Position numbers and translations under genes: made by a program. A stretch of 64,000 bases of DNA from Oscillospiraceae bacterium (GTDB taxonomy: Bacteria > Bacillota > Clostridia > Oscillospirales > Ruminococcaceae): assembly GCA_017521825.1 (NCBI GenBank), contig JAFXBK010000090.1, positions 1-64,000 of the forward strand. Direction: 5' to 3'. Position 1 is the first letter of the stretch; every line of letters begins with the position of its first letter. The notes under the pieces were generated by a model. It searched no databases. It was given only the letters and a program-made list of their open reading frames with translations, and was not told the origin of the DNA. Positions 16,668-25,704 of this stretch are shown here, piece after piece.

Positions 16668-18644
16668 TTGAAAAAGAAAATAGACCTTCTTGAAATAGCG
16701 CTTATTGCCTTTATGGGAATAATGATAATTTTTACCGGAATGGCGGCGGGTTATGACAAAAAGATTTTTATGATCCAGCTTGTTATAACGCTTGCGGCGG
16801 TTGCTTTCGGAATCTGGCGGCTTTTTGCCGCAAGGCGCGATTTCAGAAAACTTCTTGAATATATCGGCGGAAGGCTTGGGGCGGTTAAAAGCGATGCCCT
16901 TATAAAATTTCCCCTTCCGGTTGCGGTAACAAACGGCGAGGGCGAAATCCTTTGGACAAACGGCCTTTTCCATAACGACGTTATGAAAGGCGAGGAATGT
17001 TACGGAAAAAACGTAAAGGAGCTTTTTGCGGATTTTGATTTGGAAAAGGTTTTTGCTCCGGGCGGTTTTGAAGTTAAGTTCCGGGAGGGAAGCTATTCCG
17101 TTTGTGCAACAACTTCTTCCGAAATGGGCGAAAAACTTTTTGCCTTTTATTTCATTGATAAAACCAAGGAAAGAAAAATCGAAAAACTTTATGCGGAAAG
17201 CCGCCCGGCGGTTCTTTCCATAACCCTTGATAACCTTGAAGAGCTTTTCGCAAACTGTAAGGAAAGCGAAAAAAGCTGGATCAAGGGAGAGGTTGAAAAA
17301 CTTTTCGAGGATTTTGTTGCGGAAAACCACGCTTTCTTAAAACGAAATTCCAGTTCCAAATACGTTGCGATAGTTGAAGAAAAATATCTTCGCAAAATGG
17401 AGGAGGAACGTTTTTCCATCCTTGACAGGGCAAGAAAAATTCTTACAAGCGAAGATTTGCCCGTAACCCTTTCGATAGGCGTCGCAAGGGGAGATTTTTC
17501 CCTTGATAAGTTGAACGATTTTTCGCTCCAGGCTTTGGAAATGGCTCTTGGACGCGGCGGCGACCAGGCCGCGGTTAAAACAGTTAACGGATACGAATTT
17601 TACGGCGGTTTTGCAAAAGGTGTTGAAAAACGAACCAAAGTCAAAACAAGGGTTATCGCGGCGGCGCTTGCGGACCTTATCGAATCCAGTTCCAACGTGC
17701 TTGTTATGGGTCACCGCTTCGGCGACCTTGACTGCATCGGCGCAGCTATCGGAATGGCGGAAGGCGTCCGGGATATGGAAAAGGATTGCCACATTGTTGT
17801 TAACCGCGAAACCTGCCTTGCAAAACCCCTTATCGATAAAACCGAAAAAGCCGGAACGCTGGAACTTTTTATTTCCCCGGAAGAGGGAATGGCGCTTATC
17901 AACGAGGAAACCCTTCTTATTGTTGTGGATACCCATATAGTAAGCCTTCTCGAATCCAAGGATATTTTCACTTCCTGCCGGAACATTGTTGTAATCGACC
18001 ACCACAGAAGAATGGTCGGAAGCATAGACAACGCGGTTATTTTCTACCACGAACCTTACGCTTCCTCCGCTTCCGAAATGGTTACGGAACTTCTCCAGTA
18101 TCTCGACAGCAGATGCAAGATGAAAAAGGCGGAGGCGGAAGCCCTTCTTTCCGGAATTATGCTGGATACAAAAAGCTTTTCCATGCGGGCGGGTGTCCGT
18201 ACTTTTGAAGCGGCGGCATATCTTAAAAAAATGGGCGCCGATACCGTTAAGGTAAAGGAACTTTTCAGCGGAAGTCTTTCGAGCTATCAGCACCGTTCCA
18301 AAATTGTTTCCACCGCGGAAATCTATCGCGGATGCGCCCTTTCCTTCGCAAAATCCTACGACGATATCGGAATAGTTGCGCCCCAGGCGGCGGACGAACT
18401 TCTTGCGATAAAAGGTGTTTCCGCTTCGGTTGTAATGTATAAAACGCCGGTTGGCGTTTCCTTTTCCGCAAGAAGCCTTGGCGGAATGAACGTCCAGGTA
18501 ATTATGGAAGCCCTTGGCGGCGGCGGCCACCAGACCATGGCCGGAGCACAGATTCCGGATATCGGCCCCAACGAGGCAAAAGAAAAACTTCTTGCCGCCA
18601 TCGACGATTATTTTGAAAAAGCCGCGGGTCACGCGGAGGAATAA
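16668..18644 (+). CDS. gdpP: Cyclic-di-AMP phosphodiesterase, GdpP type
   Basis: A membrane DHH-family phosphodiesterase of about 658 residues that lowers c-di-AMP. Two N-terminal helices (about residues 8-28 and 33-52), a PAS-like region, a degenerate GGDEF domain (SIGVARGDFS, no GGDEF signature), then DHH (MGHRFGDLDCIGAA, VDTH, IDHHRR) and DHHA1 with GGGGH near the C-terminus. The order matches GdpP/YybT. AAAGGAGG at 16653-16660 is spaced better for TTG 16668 than for TTG 16665. Followed by rplI and dnaB, the standard Firmicutes neighbourhood. Confidence 0.93.
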   Translation: MKKKIDLLEIALIAFMGIMIIFTGMAAGYDKKIFMIQLVITLAAVAFGIWRLFAARRDFRKLLEYIGGRLGAVKSDALIKFPLPVAVTNGEGEILWTNGLFHNDVMKGEECYGKNVKELFADFDLEKVFAPGGFEVKFREGSYSVCATTSSEMGEKLFAFYFIDKTKERKIEKLYAESRPAVLSITLDNLEELFANCKESEKSWIKGEVEKLFEDFVAENHAFLKRNSSSKYVAIVEEKYLRKMEEERFSILDRARKILTSEDLPVTLSIGVARGDFSLDKLNDFSLQALEMALGRGGDQAAVKTVNGYEFYGGFAKGVEKRTKVKTRVIAAALADLIESSSNVLVMGHRFGDLDCIGAAIGMAEGVRDMEKDCHIVVNRETCLAKPLIDKTEKAGTLELFISPEEGMALINEETLLIVVDTHIVSLLESKDIFTSCRNIVVIDHHRRMVGSIDNAVIFYHEPYASSASEMVTELLQYLDSRCKMKKAEAEALLSGIMLDTKSFSMRAGVRTFEAAAYLKKMGADTVKVKELFSGSLSSYQHRSKIVSTAEIYRGCALSFAKSYDDIGIVAPQAADELLAIKGVSASVVMYKTPVGVSFSARSLGGMNVQVIMEALGGGGHQTMAGAQIPDIGPNEAKEKLLAAIDDYFEKAAGHAEE

Positions 18645-18703
18645 TTTACTTTCCCCAACGGGGGAAAACAAAAAGCCATATCCCGAAAGGAGTTATATAA
18701 ATT

Positions 18704-19147
18704 ATGAAAGTTATTCTTCTCCAAGATGTAAAAGGTTCCGGTAAAAAAGGCGAACTTATAAACGCTTCCGACGGTTACGCAAGAAACTTCCTTCTTCCGA
18801 AAAAACTTGCAATGGAAGCAACTTCCCAGGCTCTTAACGAGCTTAAACAGAAGGAAGCCGCAAAGGAACGCAAACTTGCCCTTGAAAAACAGGCCGCAAT
18901 AGATTCCGCCGCGGTTATCAAGGAAAAAACCGTTAAATTTTCCGGCGTTGCCGGAAACGGCGGAAAACTCTTCGGTTCCATCACCGCTGCAGATGTTGCG
19001 GCTGAAATTAAAAAACAGTTCGGAATTGAAGTTGATAAGAAAAAAGTTTCCCTCGAAGGCGATATCAAAACCTACGGAACATTCAATGCCGAAGTTAAAT
19101 TCGGCCATGGTGTTTCCGCAAAGATTTTTGTTCTTGTTTCTGAATAA
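18704..19147 (+). CDS. rplI: Ribosomal protein L9
   Basis: A 147-residue large-subunit protein binding 23S rRNA. The N-terminal domain [19 protein letters not shown] with [13 protein letters not shown] is diagnostic; a long connecting helix and a C-terminal domain ([21 protein letters not shown]) follow. CGAAAGGAG upstream. It lies 59 bp after gdpP with no strong terminator between, so probably the same transcript. Confidence 0.97.
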   Translation: MKVILLQDVKGSGKKGELINASDGYARNFLLPKKLAMEATSQALNELKQKEAAKERKLALEKQAAIDSAAVIKEKTVKFSGVAGNGGKLFGSITAADVAAEIKKQFGIEVDKKKVSLEGDIKTYGTFNAEVKFGHGVSAKIFVLVSE

Positions 19148-19148
19148 A

Positions 19149-19298
19149 GGCTTCTCCTTGAGGAGAAGCTGTCAGCGCAGCTGACTGATGAGGTGCAGCC
19201 GCAAAGCGGCGTTTTAGTTCTGCGGTCATTTTACAAACACCTCATCCGTCTTTTCGGCAAAATTGCCGAAAATCCACCTTCCCCTCAAGGGGAAGGCT
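19149..19298. repeat. Family-B repeat between rplI and dnaB
   Basis: GGCTTCTCCTTGAGGAGAAGC at one end and CCTTCCCCTCAAGGGGAAGG at the other, with GTCAGCGCAGCTGAC inside. It ends 17 bp before the dnaB start, just ahead of the ribosome site. Confidence 0.75.
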
Positions 19299-19314
19299 TA
19301 AAGAGGTGAAAACA

Positions 19315-20667
19315 TTGGAAAACGATAATCCGCTTTTGCTCGGAATGGATTTGCCGTATAGCCTTGAGGCGGAACAAAGCGTTCTCGGCGCGGTTCTTGT
19401 GGAACCGGGCTGCCTTTCCGAACTTGTTGAAAGGCTCCGTCCGGACGCATTTTACCGTCCGCAGCATAAGGCGCTTTTTAACGAAATGGTCAGAATGTTC
19501 ACTTCCGGTGAACCCGTTGACTTCATAACCCTTCTTGAAGCGGCCAAGGAAGAAGAAATTTTCCAAAGCGAACAGGAAGCAAAAATCTATCTTTCCCGCC
19601 TTATGGAAATTGTTCCTTCCGTAAGGAACCTTGGCGCATATGTCGACATAATCCTTGATAAACAGCTTACCCGAAACCTTATCGAAGTTTCCGGCGATAT
19701 TCTTAACAACGCAAGGGAAAGCGGCGCCGAAGGAAAAATCCTTCTGGATTCCGCGGAGCAGAAAATTTACGACATCCGCCAGGGAAGGGACGCCAGGGGA
19801 CTTGTTCCCATAAGCGACACCCTTATCGAAGCTTATGACCGAATCAACAAACTTTCCGGCGAGGACAGGGAACAATATCTCGGCCTTAAAACCGGCTATT
19901 CCGCCGTTGACGGAAAGCTTGGCGGACTTAACAAATCCGACCTTGTTATAATCGCGGCCCGTCCGGGCCTTGGTAAAACCAGCTTTGCGCTGAACATTGC
20001 CGCAAAAGTCGCAATGAAGCAGAAAAAGAACGTTGCGATCTTCTCTCTGGAAATGAGCTCCGAGCAGATAACCTCCAGAATGCTTTCCTGTGAAGCAATG
20101 GTGGAAAGCTGGAAGCTCAGGATCGGTTCTCTCGAGCCTTCCGACTGGACAAGGCTTGCGGAAGCGGCACAGATGCTTAACAAAGCCAATATCCTTATAG
20201 ACGATACCGCCGGTATCACCGTTTCGGAAATGAAGGCGAAGCTCCGTCGCGTCAAGAACCTTGACCTTGTTATAATCGACTATCTCCAGCTTATGTCCTC
20301 CGGGAAACGCAGTGATAACCGCGTTCAGGAAGTTTCCGAAATGACCAGAAACCTCAAACTCATGGCGAAGGAACTTAACGTTCCGGTAATCGTTCTTTCC
20401 CAGCTTTCCCGTGGAACCGAAAGCCGCCAGGGTCATAAGCCTATGCTTTCCGACCTTCGTGAATCTGGTTCAATCGAGCAGGATGCGGATATCGTAATGT
20501 TCCTTTACCGCGAATCCTATTACCAGCAGCAGGAAGGCGTTGCCACCCCGGAAGCGGATACCGTTGAAGTTATCGTTGCGAAAAACCGCCACGGCGAAAC
20601 CGGAACCGCAACCCTTTGCTGGGACGGCCAGTTCACCAAGTTCACAACTTTGGAGGAAGACCGATGA
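19315..20667 (+). CDS. dnaB: Replicative DNA helicase DnaB
   Basis: A 450-residue hexameric helicase that unwinds DNA at the fork. The N-terminal primase-interaction domain starts LPYSLEAEQSVLGAVL; the RecA-like C-terminal domain has Walker A AARPGLGKTS, FSLEMSSEQ, Walker B LVIIDYLQLM and RESGSIEQDADIV. An open frame begins with GTG at 19306, but that GTG is part of the Shine-Dalgarno AGAGGTG, so TTG at 19315 is preferred. It overlaps tilS by four bases (ATGA). Confidence 0.96.
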   Translation: MENDNPLLLGMDLPYSLEAEQSVLGAVLVEPGCLSELVERLRPDAFYRPQHKALFNEMVRMFTSGEPVDFITLLEAAKEEEIFQSEQEAKIYLSRLMEIVPSVRNLGAYVDIILDKQLTRNLIEVSGDILNNARESGAEGKILLDSAEQKIYDIRQGRDARGLVPISDTLIEAYDRINKLSGEDREQYLGLKTGYSAVDGKLGGLNKSDLVIIAARPGLGKTSFALNIAAKVAMKQKKNVAIFSLEMSSEQITSRMLSCEAMVESWKLRIGSLEPSDWTRLAEAAQMLNKANILIDDTAGITVSEMKAKLRRVKNLDLVIIDYLQLMSSGKRSDNRVQEVSEMTRNLKLMAKELNVPVIVLSQLSRGTESRQGHKPMLSDLRESGSIEQDADIVMFLYRESYYQQQEGVATPEADTVEVIVAKNRHGETGTATLCWDGQFTKFTTLEEDR

Positions 20668-22034
20668 GCACCGCGCCGCTTGACCTTGAAGCGGTAAAAA
20701 AGGTTGTTGAGCACCACAAAATGCTCGAAAATTGCGGCGGAGTTGTTGCGGCGGTTTCCGGCGGATGCGATTCCTCCGTTCTTCTCCATATCCTTTGGAA
20801 GCTGAGCACAGAAATGGGTTTCAAAATCCTTTGCGCGCATATTAACCACAATCTCCGCGGAAGCGAAAGCGACCGGGACGAAGCTTTTGTCCGCTCCCTT
20901 TGCGAAAAATACGGCATAGAATGTCGGGTTTTAAGCGCGAACGTTACGGAATATGCCGAAAAGCACCGCTTGAGCACCGAGGAGGCCGGAAGAAAGCTCC
21001 GCTACGAATTTTTCGAGCATTGCGCCGAAGAACTTGGCGAAAACGCAAAAATTGCTACCGCCCACAGCCTTTCGGACTGCGCGGAAACATATATTTTCAA
21101 TTCCGCAAGGGGAGCTTCCCTTTCCGGAATCTGCGGAATTCCGCCGGTGCGCGGAAAAATAATCCGCCCGCTCATCGAATTTTCGAGGGAGCAAATTGAA
21201 GCTTATGCGGATGAGCATGGGGTCGATTACGTTACCGACAGCACCAACCTTACGGATGAATACACCCGGAACAAAATCCGCCATGGGGTTGTTCCGGTGA
21301 TGAAGGAAATAAACCCGGGTTTTGAAAAAGCGTTCCTCCGCCTTTTGAAAAACCTTTCCGAATCCAGGGATTTTTTGGATTTTGAGGCGGAAAAACTTCT
21401 TTTAAAATCCAAAACAGAAAAAGGCTTCGACGGAAAAGTTCTTAAAGAAGCGCATCCGGCTTTAAAAAACAGGGCCGCGGCGATGATTCTTGAAAAATTC
21501 GGCTTTGCCTTTGATTTTGAACGGACCCTTCGCCTTGCGGAAAGGTTCGGCGGGGAAGATTTTAAAGAAGAACTTTCCAAAAACGAATACCTCGTCCAGA
21601 AAAACGGGATTGTTTTTAAAGAGGTAAAAGCGGAAAAATCCCCGGGAATTGTTAAAACGGATTTTTCCCCGGGAAAATTTGAAATTTCCCCGGAAAAAAC
21701 CGCCGAAGTTTCACTTGTTTCTTACGATGAATTTAAAAATTCATATAAAATTAATAATTTTGTCTTAAAAGATACATTTGATTTTGATAAAATTCAGGGC
21801 AAGGCGGTTTTTCGTTCAAGAACCGAAGGCGACAAAGCCGATATCCACGGCGGAACGAAAACCCTTAAAAAACTTTTCATCGAAGAAAAAATCCCCGCGG
21901 AAGAAAGAAATTCCGTCGCGGTTGTGGCCGATGATGAAGGGGTGCTCTGGGTCGAAGGTCTTGGCGCCGCAAGACGCGCAAGGCTTTCCGAAAAAACAGT
22001 CAGCGTTGCGGCAATAAAAATCCGCAAAAAATAA
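20664..22034 (+). CDS. tilS: tRNA(Ile)-lysidine synthase
   Basis: A 456-residue ATP-pyrophosphatase that converts C34 of tRNA-Ile(CAU) to lysidine so that AUA is read as Ile. PP-loop SGGCDS at residues 32-37, AHINHNLRG, the middle TilS domain and the C-terminal TilS_C domain (GGTKTLKKLFIEEKIP) are all present. The frame is open back to 20616, but ATG 20664 overlaps the dnaB stop and has GGAGGAAG at 20652-20659. Four TGAGCAC words lie in its first 310 bases, one of them at the start codon itself (ATG AGC ACC). Confidence 0.95.
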   Translation: MSTAPLDLEAVKKVVEHHKMLENCGGVVAAVSGGCDSSVLLHILWKLSTEMGFKILCAHINHNLRGSESDRDEAFVRSLCEKYGIECRVLSANVTEYAEKHRLSTEEAGRKLRYEFFEHCAEELGENAKIATAHSLSDCAETYIFNSARGASLSGICGIPPVRGKIIRPLIEFSREQIEAYADEHGVDYVTDSTNLTDEYTRNKIRHGVVPVMKEINPGFEKAFLRLLKNLSESRDFLDFEAEKLLLKSKTEKGFDGKVLKEAHPALKNRAAAMILEKFGFAFDFERTLRLAERFGGEDFKEELSKNEYLVQKNGIVFKEVKAEKSPGIVKTDFSPGKFEISPEKTAEVSLVSYDEFKNSYKINNFVLKDTFDFDKIQGKAVFRSRTEGDKADIHGGTKTLKKLFIEEKIPAEERNSVAVVADDEGVLWVEGLGAARRARLSEKTVSVAAIKIRKK

Positions 22035-22066
22035 AAAAAGATTTCTGATGAAAGGGAAGCGTTAAA

Positions 22067-22615
22067 ATGCATACTATCGAAGAAGACATCGAAAGAATCC
22101 TTATTTCCGAAAAAGACATTAAAAAAGCCGTTAAAAAAATGGGAAAACAAATCAGCAAGGATTATGAAGGGAAAAACCTTTTCCTTGTTGCGGTTCTTAA
22201 AGGTTCCATTATTTTTATGGGCGACCTTATGAGGGCAATTTCCATTCCGCTTAACATCGACTTTATGTCTGTTTCCAGCTACGGCGGCGGAACAAAATCC
22301 TCCGGCGTTGTTAAAATTATCAAAGACCTTGACCACGATCTTTCCGGAAAAGATATCCTTATTGTTGAAGATATTCTCGACAGCGGAATGACCCTTTCCT
22401 ATCTTAAAAAGATCCTCAGCCAGAGAAACGTCGCTTCCATCAGAATCGCAACCCTTCTTGATAAACCGGAACGCAGAATTGCGGACGTTGCCGCGGATTA
22501 TTTCTGCTTCACCGTTCCGGACGAATTTGTTGTAGGTTACGGCCTGGATTATGACCAGCAGTACCGCCACCTTCCTTACATCGGCGTTCTTAAACCCGAA
22601 ATTTACGAAAAATAA
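22067..22615 (+). CDS. hpt: Hypoxanthine phosphoribosyltransferase
   Basis: A 182-residue purine salvage enzyme making IMP/GMP from hypoxanthine/guanine and PRPP. PRPP-binding motif ILIVEDILDSGMTL, VLKGSIIFMGDL, and DEFVVGYGLDYDQQYRHLPYI are typical. GAAAGGGAAGCG upstream of ATG. It sits in the conserved tilS-hpt-ftsH order, 32 bp after tilS. Confidence 0.96.
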   Translation: MHTIEEDIERILISEKDIKKAVKKMGKQISKDYEGKNLFLVAVLKGSIIFMGDLMRAISIPLNIDFMSVSSYGGGTKSSGVVKIIKDLDHDLSGKDILIVEDILDSGMTLSYLKKILSQRNVASIRIATLLDKPERRIADVAADYFCFTVPDEFVVGYGLDYDQQYRHLPYIGVLKPEIYEK

Positions 22616-22654
22616 AACTGCCTTTACATTCCGCAAGGCTGTATTGCCGTAGAT

Positions 22655-22702
22655 ACACCTCATCAGTCACCTTCGGTGACAGCTTCTCCTCAAGGAGAAG
22701 CC
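22655..22702. repeat. Family-B repeat between hpt and ftsH
   Basis: ACACCTCATCAGTCACCTTC then GGTGACAGCTTCTCCTCAAG and GAGAAGCC; ends about 32 bp before the ftsH start. Confidence 0.7.
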
Positions 22703-22734
22703 TTTCATAATATAAACTCGGAGTTGATATTTTT

Positions 22735-24630
22735 TTGAACAGCAAAATTAAAACCATTGTCACATATGTTGCGGCGCTCGTGCTTCTTCTTTTCCTTACT
22801 TCCCTTATGTTCACCATGAACAAGGAAGAAGAAGTAAAACCTAAATATTACGAAGTGCTCCAGCTTTTTGAAAACGCGGAGGTCGAAAGTTATGTCCTCG
22901 ACCTTGGAACCGGCGAACTTACCCTTACCAAAAAGCCTGCCGAAGGAAAAGATAAGGGCGAAAAAATGGAATACCTTGTTCCGAACGTTTCCGTTTTCCT
23001 TAACGATATCGAGGTTATAAACGAGCGCAACGGTTTTTCCGCAACCCAGATGAATCCGGATTACCTTCCGATAAAGGAAACTCCCTGGTGGGTTTCCATG
23101 ATTCCGACCCTTCTTCTTATCGGAGCCATGGCGGTTTTCTGGTTCTTTATGATGCGTCAGCAGGGCGGCGGCAAAGTTATGGATTTTGCCAAAGCAAAAT
23201 ATAAGGACAAAGCCGGCGACAAACCCACAACCTTTAAAGACGTTGCGGGCTGCAACGAAGAAAAAGAGGAACTTGAGGAAATCGTTGAATTCCTTAAACA
23301 CCCGAACCAGTTCAACGCCCTCGGCGCAAGAATTCCGAAAGGCGTTCTCCTTATGGGCCAGCCCGGTACCGGTAAAACCCTTCTTGCAAGGGCGGTTGCC
23401 GGCGAAGCAGGGGTTCCCTTCTTCTCCATTTCCGGTTCCGACTTTGTTGAAATGTTCGTCGGCGTCGGCGCAAGCCGTGTTCGTGACCTTTTCGGCGAAG
23501 CAAAGAAAAACGCTCCCGCAATCATCTTCATTGACGAAATCGATGCTGTAGGCCGCCATAGAGGCGCAGGACTTGGCGGCGGACACGATGAACGCGAACA
23601 GACCCTTAACCAGCTTCTTGTTGAGATGGACGGCTTTGGCAACAACACCGGAATTATCGTAATGGCCGCGACCAACCGCGCGGATATCCTTGACCCGGCG
23701 CTTCTTCGTCCCGGTCGTTTCGACCGCCAGATCGTGGTCGGCGCTCCGGACGTTGAAGGACGCGAAGCTATTCTTAAAATCCACACCAGGAACAAACCCC
23801 TTGGCCCGGACGTTGACCTTAGCGTAATCGCAAAATCCACCGCGGGCTTTACCGGCGCGGAACTTGAAAACCTTACCAACGAGGCCGCCCTTCTTGCCGC
23901 AAGACGCAAAAAGAAAGCCATCACCATGAAGGAAATCGAGGAAGCAACCATTAAGGTTGTTGCCGGCCCGGAAAAGAAATCCAGAAAAGTAAGCGATAAG
24001 GATAAGCGCCTTACCTCCTACCACGAAGCAGGCCACGCGGTTGTAACCTATTTCTGCGAAACCCAGGATCCGGTTCACGAAATTTCCATCGTTCCCAGAG
24101 GTTATGCCGGCGGCTACACCATGAGCCTTCCCGTTGAAGACAGAAACTACGTCACCAAGAGATATATGGAAGAGGAACTTTGCACCCTTCTTGGCGGACG
24201 TGTTGCGGAAGCAATCGTCCTTGGCGATATTTCCACCGGAGCTTCCAACGACCTTGAAAGAGCCACCAGAATCGCCAGAAACATGGTTACCCGCTACGGC
24301 TTCAGCGAAAAACTCGGCCCGGTTGTATATGGTTCCGATGAAAACGAGGTTTTCCTTGGAAGAGATTACGGACAGAACAAACATTATTCCGATGATATCG
24401 CTTCCGATATCGACAGCGAAATCCGCCGCCTTGTTGACGAAGCTTATGAAAAAACCGAATCCATCCTTCGTGAACACCGCGACAAACTCGACGCCGTCGC
24501 CGCTGTTCTTATGGATAAGGAAAAAGTTACCGGCAAGGAATTTGAGGATATTATGAACCCGCCCGCTCCGGTAATTGAAGAACCGGTTTCGGAAGAAGCT
24601 GTTTCCGAAGAACCCGCTTCTGAAGAATAA
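22735..24630 (+). CDS. ftsH: ATP-dependent zinc metalloprotease FtsH
   Basis: A 631-residue membrane AAA+ protease that removes misfolded or short-lived proteins. Helix 1 (about residues 6-25), an extracytoplasmic segment, helix 2 (about 120-142), Walker A GQPGTGKT (from residue 208), Walker B IIFIDEID, the arginine-finger region, and zinc site HEAGH (430-434). The Glu-rich tail repeats [17 protein letters not shown] and probably forms an unstructured end. The start is TTG at 22735 with GGAG 11 bases upstream, a little long. Its own terminator follows. Confidence 0.96.
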   Translation: MNSKIKTIVTYVAALVLLLFLTSLMFTMNKEEEVKPKYYEVLQLFENAEVESYVLDLGTGELTLTKKPAEGKDKGEKMEYLVPNVSVFLNDIEVINERNGFSATQMNPDYLPIKETPWWVSMIPTLLLIGAMAVFWFFMMRQQGGGKVMDFAKAKYKDKAGDKPTTFKDVAGCNEEKEELEEIVEFLKHPNQFNALGARIPKGVLLMGQPGTGKTLLARAVAGEAGVPFFSISGSDFVEMFVGVGASRVRDLFGEAKKNAPAIIFIDEIDAVGRHRGAGLGGGHDEREQTLNQLLVEMDGFGNNTGIIVMAATNRADILDPALLRPGRFDRQIVVGAPDVEGREAILKIHTRNKPLGPDVDLSVIAKSTAGFTGAELENLTNEAALLAARRKKKAITMKEIEEATIKVVAGPEKKSRKVSDKDKRLTSYHEAGHAVVTYFCETQDPVHEISIVPRGYAGGYTMSLPVEDRNYVTKRYMEEELCTLLGGRVAEAIVLGDISTGASNDLERATRIARNMVTRYGFSEKLGPVVYGSDENEVFLGRDYGQNKHYSDDIASDIDSEIRRLVDEAYEKTESILREHRDKLDAVAAVLMDKEKVTGKEFEDIMNPPAPVIEEPVSEEAVSEEPASEE

Positions 24631-24642
24631 TTTATAAAAAAA

Positions 24643-24672
24643 GAAAAGGCACCGCTTTGCGGTGCCTTTTCT
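24643..24672 (+). terminator. ftsH terminator
   Basis: AAAAGGCACCGC TTT GCGGTGCCTTTT stem followed by CTTT. Confidence 0.85.
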
Positions 24673-24674
24673 TT

Positions 24675-24735
24675 AGCCTCCCTTGTTAAAGGGAGGTGGA
24701 TTTTTGTTCGCTTTTCAAACAAAAAGACGGAGGAG
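24675..24735. repeat. Family-B hairpin repeat
   Basis: CCTCCCTTGTTAAAGGGAGG stem, then a TTTTTGTTCGCTTTTCAAAC and AAAAA hairpin and GACGGAGGAG. Part of the 334-bp gap 24631-24964, which holds no gene. Confidence 0.65.
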
Positions 24736-24746
24736 TTCCTTCATAG

Positions 24747-24774
24747 CGGGCGACCGCAAGGGTCGCCCCTACAG
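24747..24774. repeat. REP-like palindrome (family A)
   Basis: CGGGCGACC GCAAG GGTCGCCC plus CTACAG and GTTTTAATAAA, matching 16363-16390. Confidence 0.75.
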
Positions 24775-24801
24775 CGTTTTAATAAACCAACCATTCCAAC
24801 C

Positions 24802-24825
24802 GTAGGGGCGGATATTATCCGCCCG
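24802..24825. repeat. REP-like palindrome (family A)
   Basis: GTAGGGGCGGAT / ATCCGCCCG. A decayed copy (GTAGGGAACG) follows at about 24845. Confidence 0.75.
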
Positions 24826-24911
24826 TTTTGCAGGTCGCGTTACCGTAGGGAACGTTGTCTGCCATAAGGGTACTTCTTCGCCGTGCTAAGGGTGTCTGCG
24901 TTCCGTTAAAA

Positions 24912-24948
24912 TTAAAAAGAAAAGGCGTACTCCGTTACGGGGTACGCC
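24912..24948 (-). terminator. Terminator of the cysS-thioesterase operon
   Basis: On the minus strand a GGCGTAC...GTACGCC stem with one mismatch, then TTTTCTTTTT. Confidence 0.75.
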
Positions 24949-24964
24949 ATGAGCGGTGATTTTT

Positions 24965-25702
24965 TCAGAAAGCAAGTTTTGCAAGGAAAGCGGGTTTTCC
25001 GTCGGTGGAACGGATTCCGGCGGCAAAAATTTCGCCGTTTTCCTCCTTAAGCCGAAGTTCAACGCTTTCGCCAAGGCGAAGTTCGCCGGTAAAACCGATT
25101 TCATATCTGGAAAGATTTCCGAGGTTTGCTCTGATTTCATCTGGGAGAGCATCCGTAATAAGGTCGCCGTAGCGGAAGTTGTTCACATGGCCGAGGGAAT
25201 CGAGCCAGCTTGGCATAACCTTTTGGGTCATAACAACGGGAAAATCCTCCGGCTTGATTCGGATGCGGCTTTCCGCATCAAGAAGTTTTCTGCCGTTTCC
25301 AAGCTGGTTAACCTTTTCAAGAACTTCCGGGTCGGTGGAAAGGCGGCGGCTCTTCATATCGAAAATTGAAGAGAAAGTTGCCGCAACAGCGGCAACGCTT
25401 CCGTCCGGGTGGCAAACTTCAATTTCGCGGCGGAAATAAACTCCTTTTTTCTCCGTGTGCCAGGTTCTTACGGAAAGTCTTTCCCCGTCACGAATGGGAG
25501 ATTTTATATCGACGCTTATCGAAAGAAGAACCCAGGAAACGCCGTATTCTCTCATCAGGAACGGAACGTCCAGCCCGATGTTTTCAAGATGTTCTTCGGA
25601 AATAACAACGATTATGCGCTGAAGAGCCGAAAGAGTAAGCGCGCGGTTTTCGTTCTGGGTTCCGGTGTCTGTGCGGAAAGTATAGGTCTGTTCAAGTTCC
25701 AT
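24965..25702 (-). CDS. Acyl-[acyl-carrier-protein] thioesterase
   Basis: A 245-residue double hot-dog enzyme related to plant FatA/FatB and clostridial acyl-ACP thioesterases; it releases fatty acids from ACP. Signs: LSALQRIIVVISEEHLENIG, VLLSISVDIKSPIRDGE, and the second-domain motif DSLGHVNNFRYGDL, whose Asn/His region is catalytic in the family. The frame is open from ATG 25720, overlapping cysS by 16 bases, but AAAAAGG seven bases before ATG 25702 supports the shorter form, placing it two bases after the cysS stop. It is translationally linked to cysS. Confidence 0.85.
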   Translation of the reverse strand: MELEQTYTFRTDTGTQNENRALTLSALQRIIVVISEEHLENIGLDVPFLMREYGVSWVLLSISVDIKSPIRDGERLSVRTWHTEKKGVYFRREIEVCHPDGSVAAVAATFSSIFDMKSRRLSTDPEVLEKVNQLGNGRKLLDAESRIRIKPEDFPVVMTQKVMPSWLDSLGHVNNFRYGDLITDALPDEIRANLGNLSRYEIGFTGELRLGESVELRLKEENGEIFAAGIRSTDGKPAFLAKLAF

Positions 25703-25704
25703 AA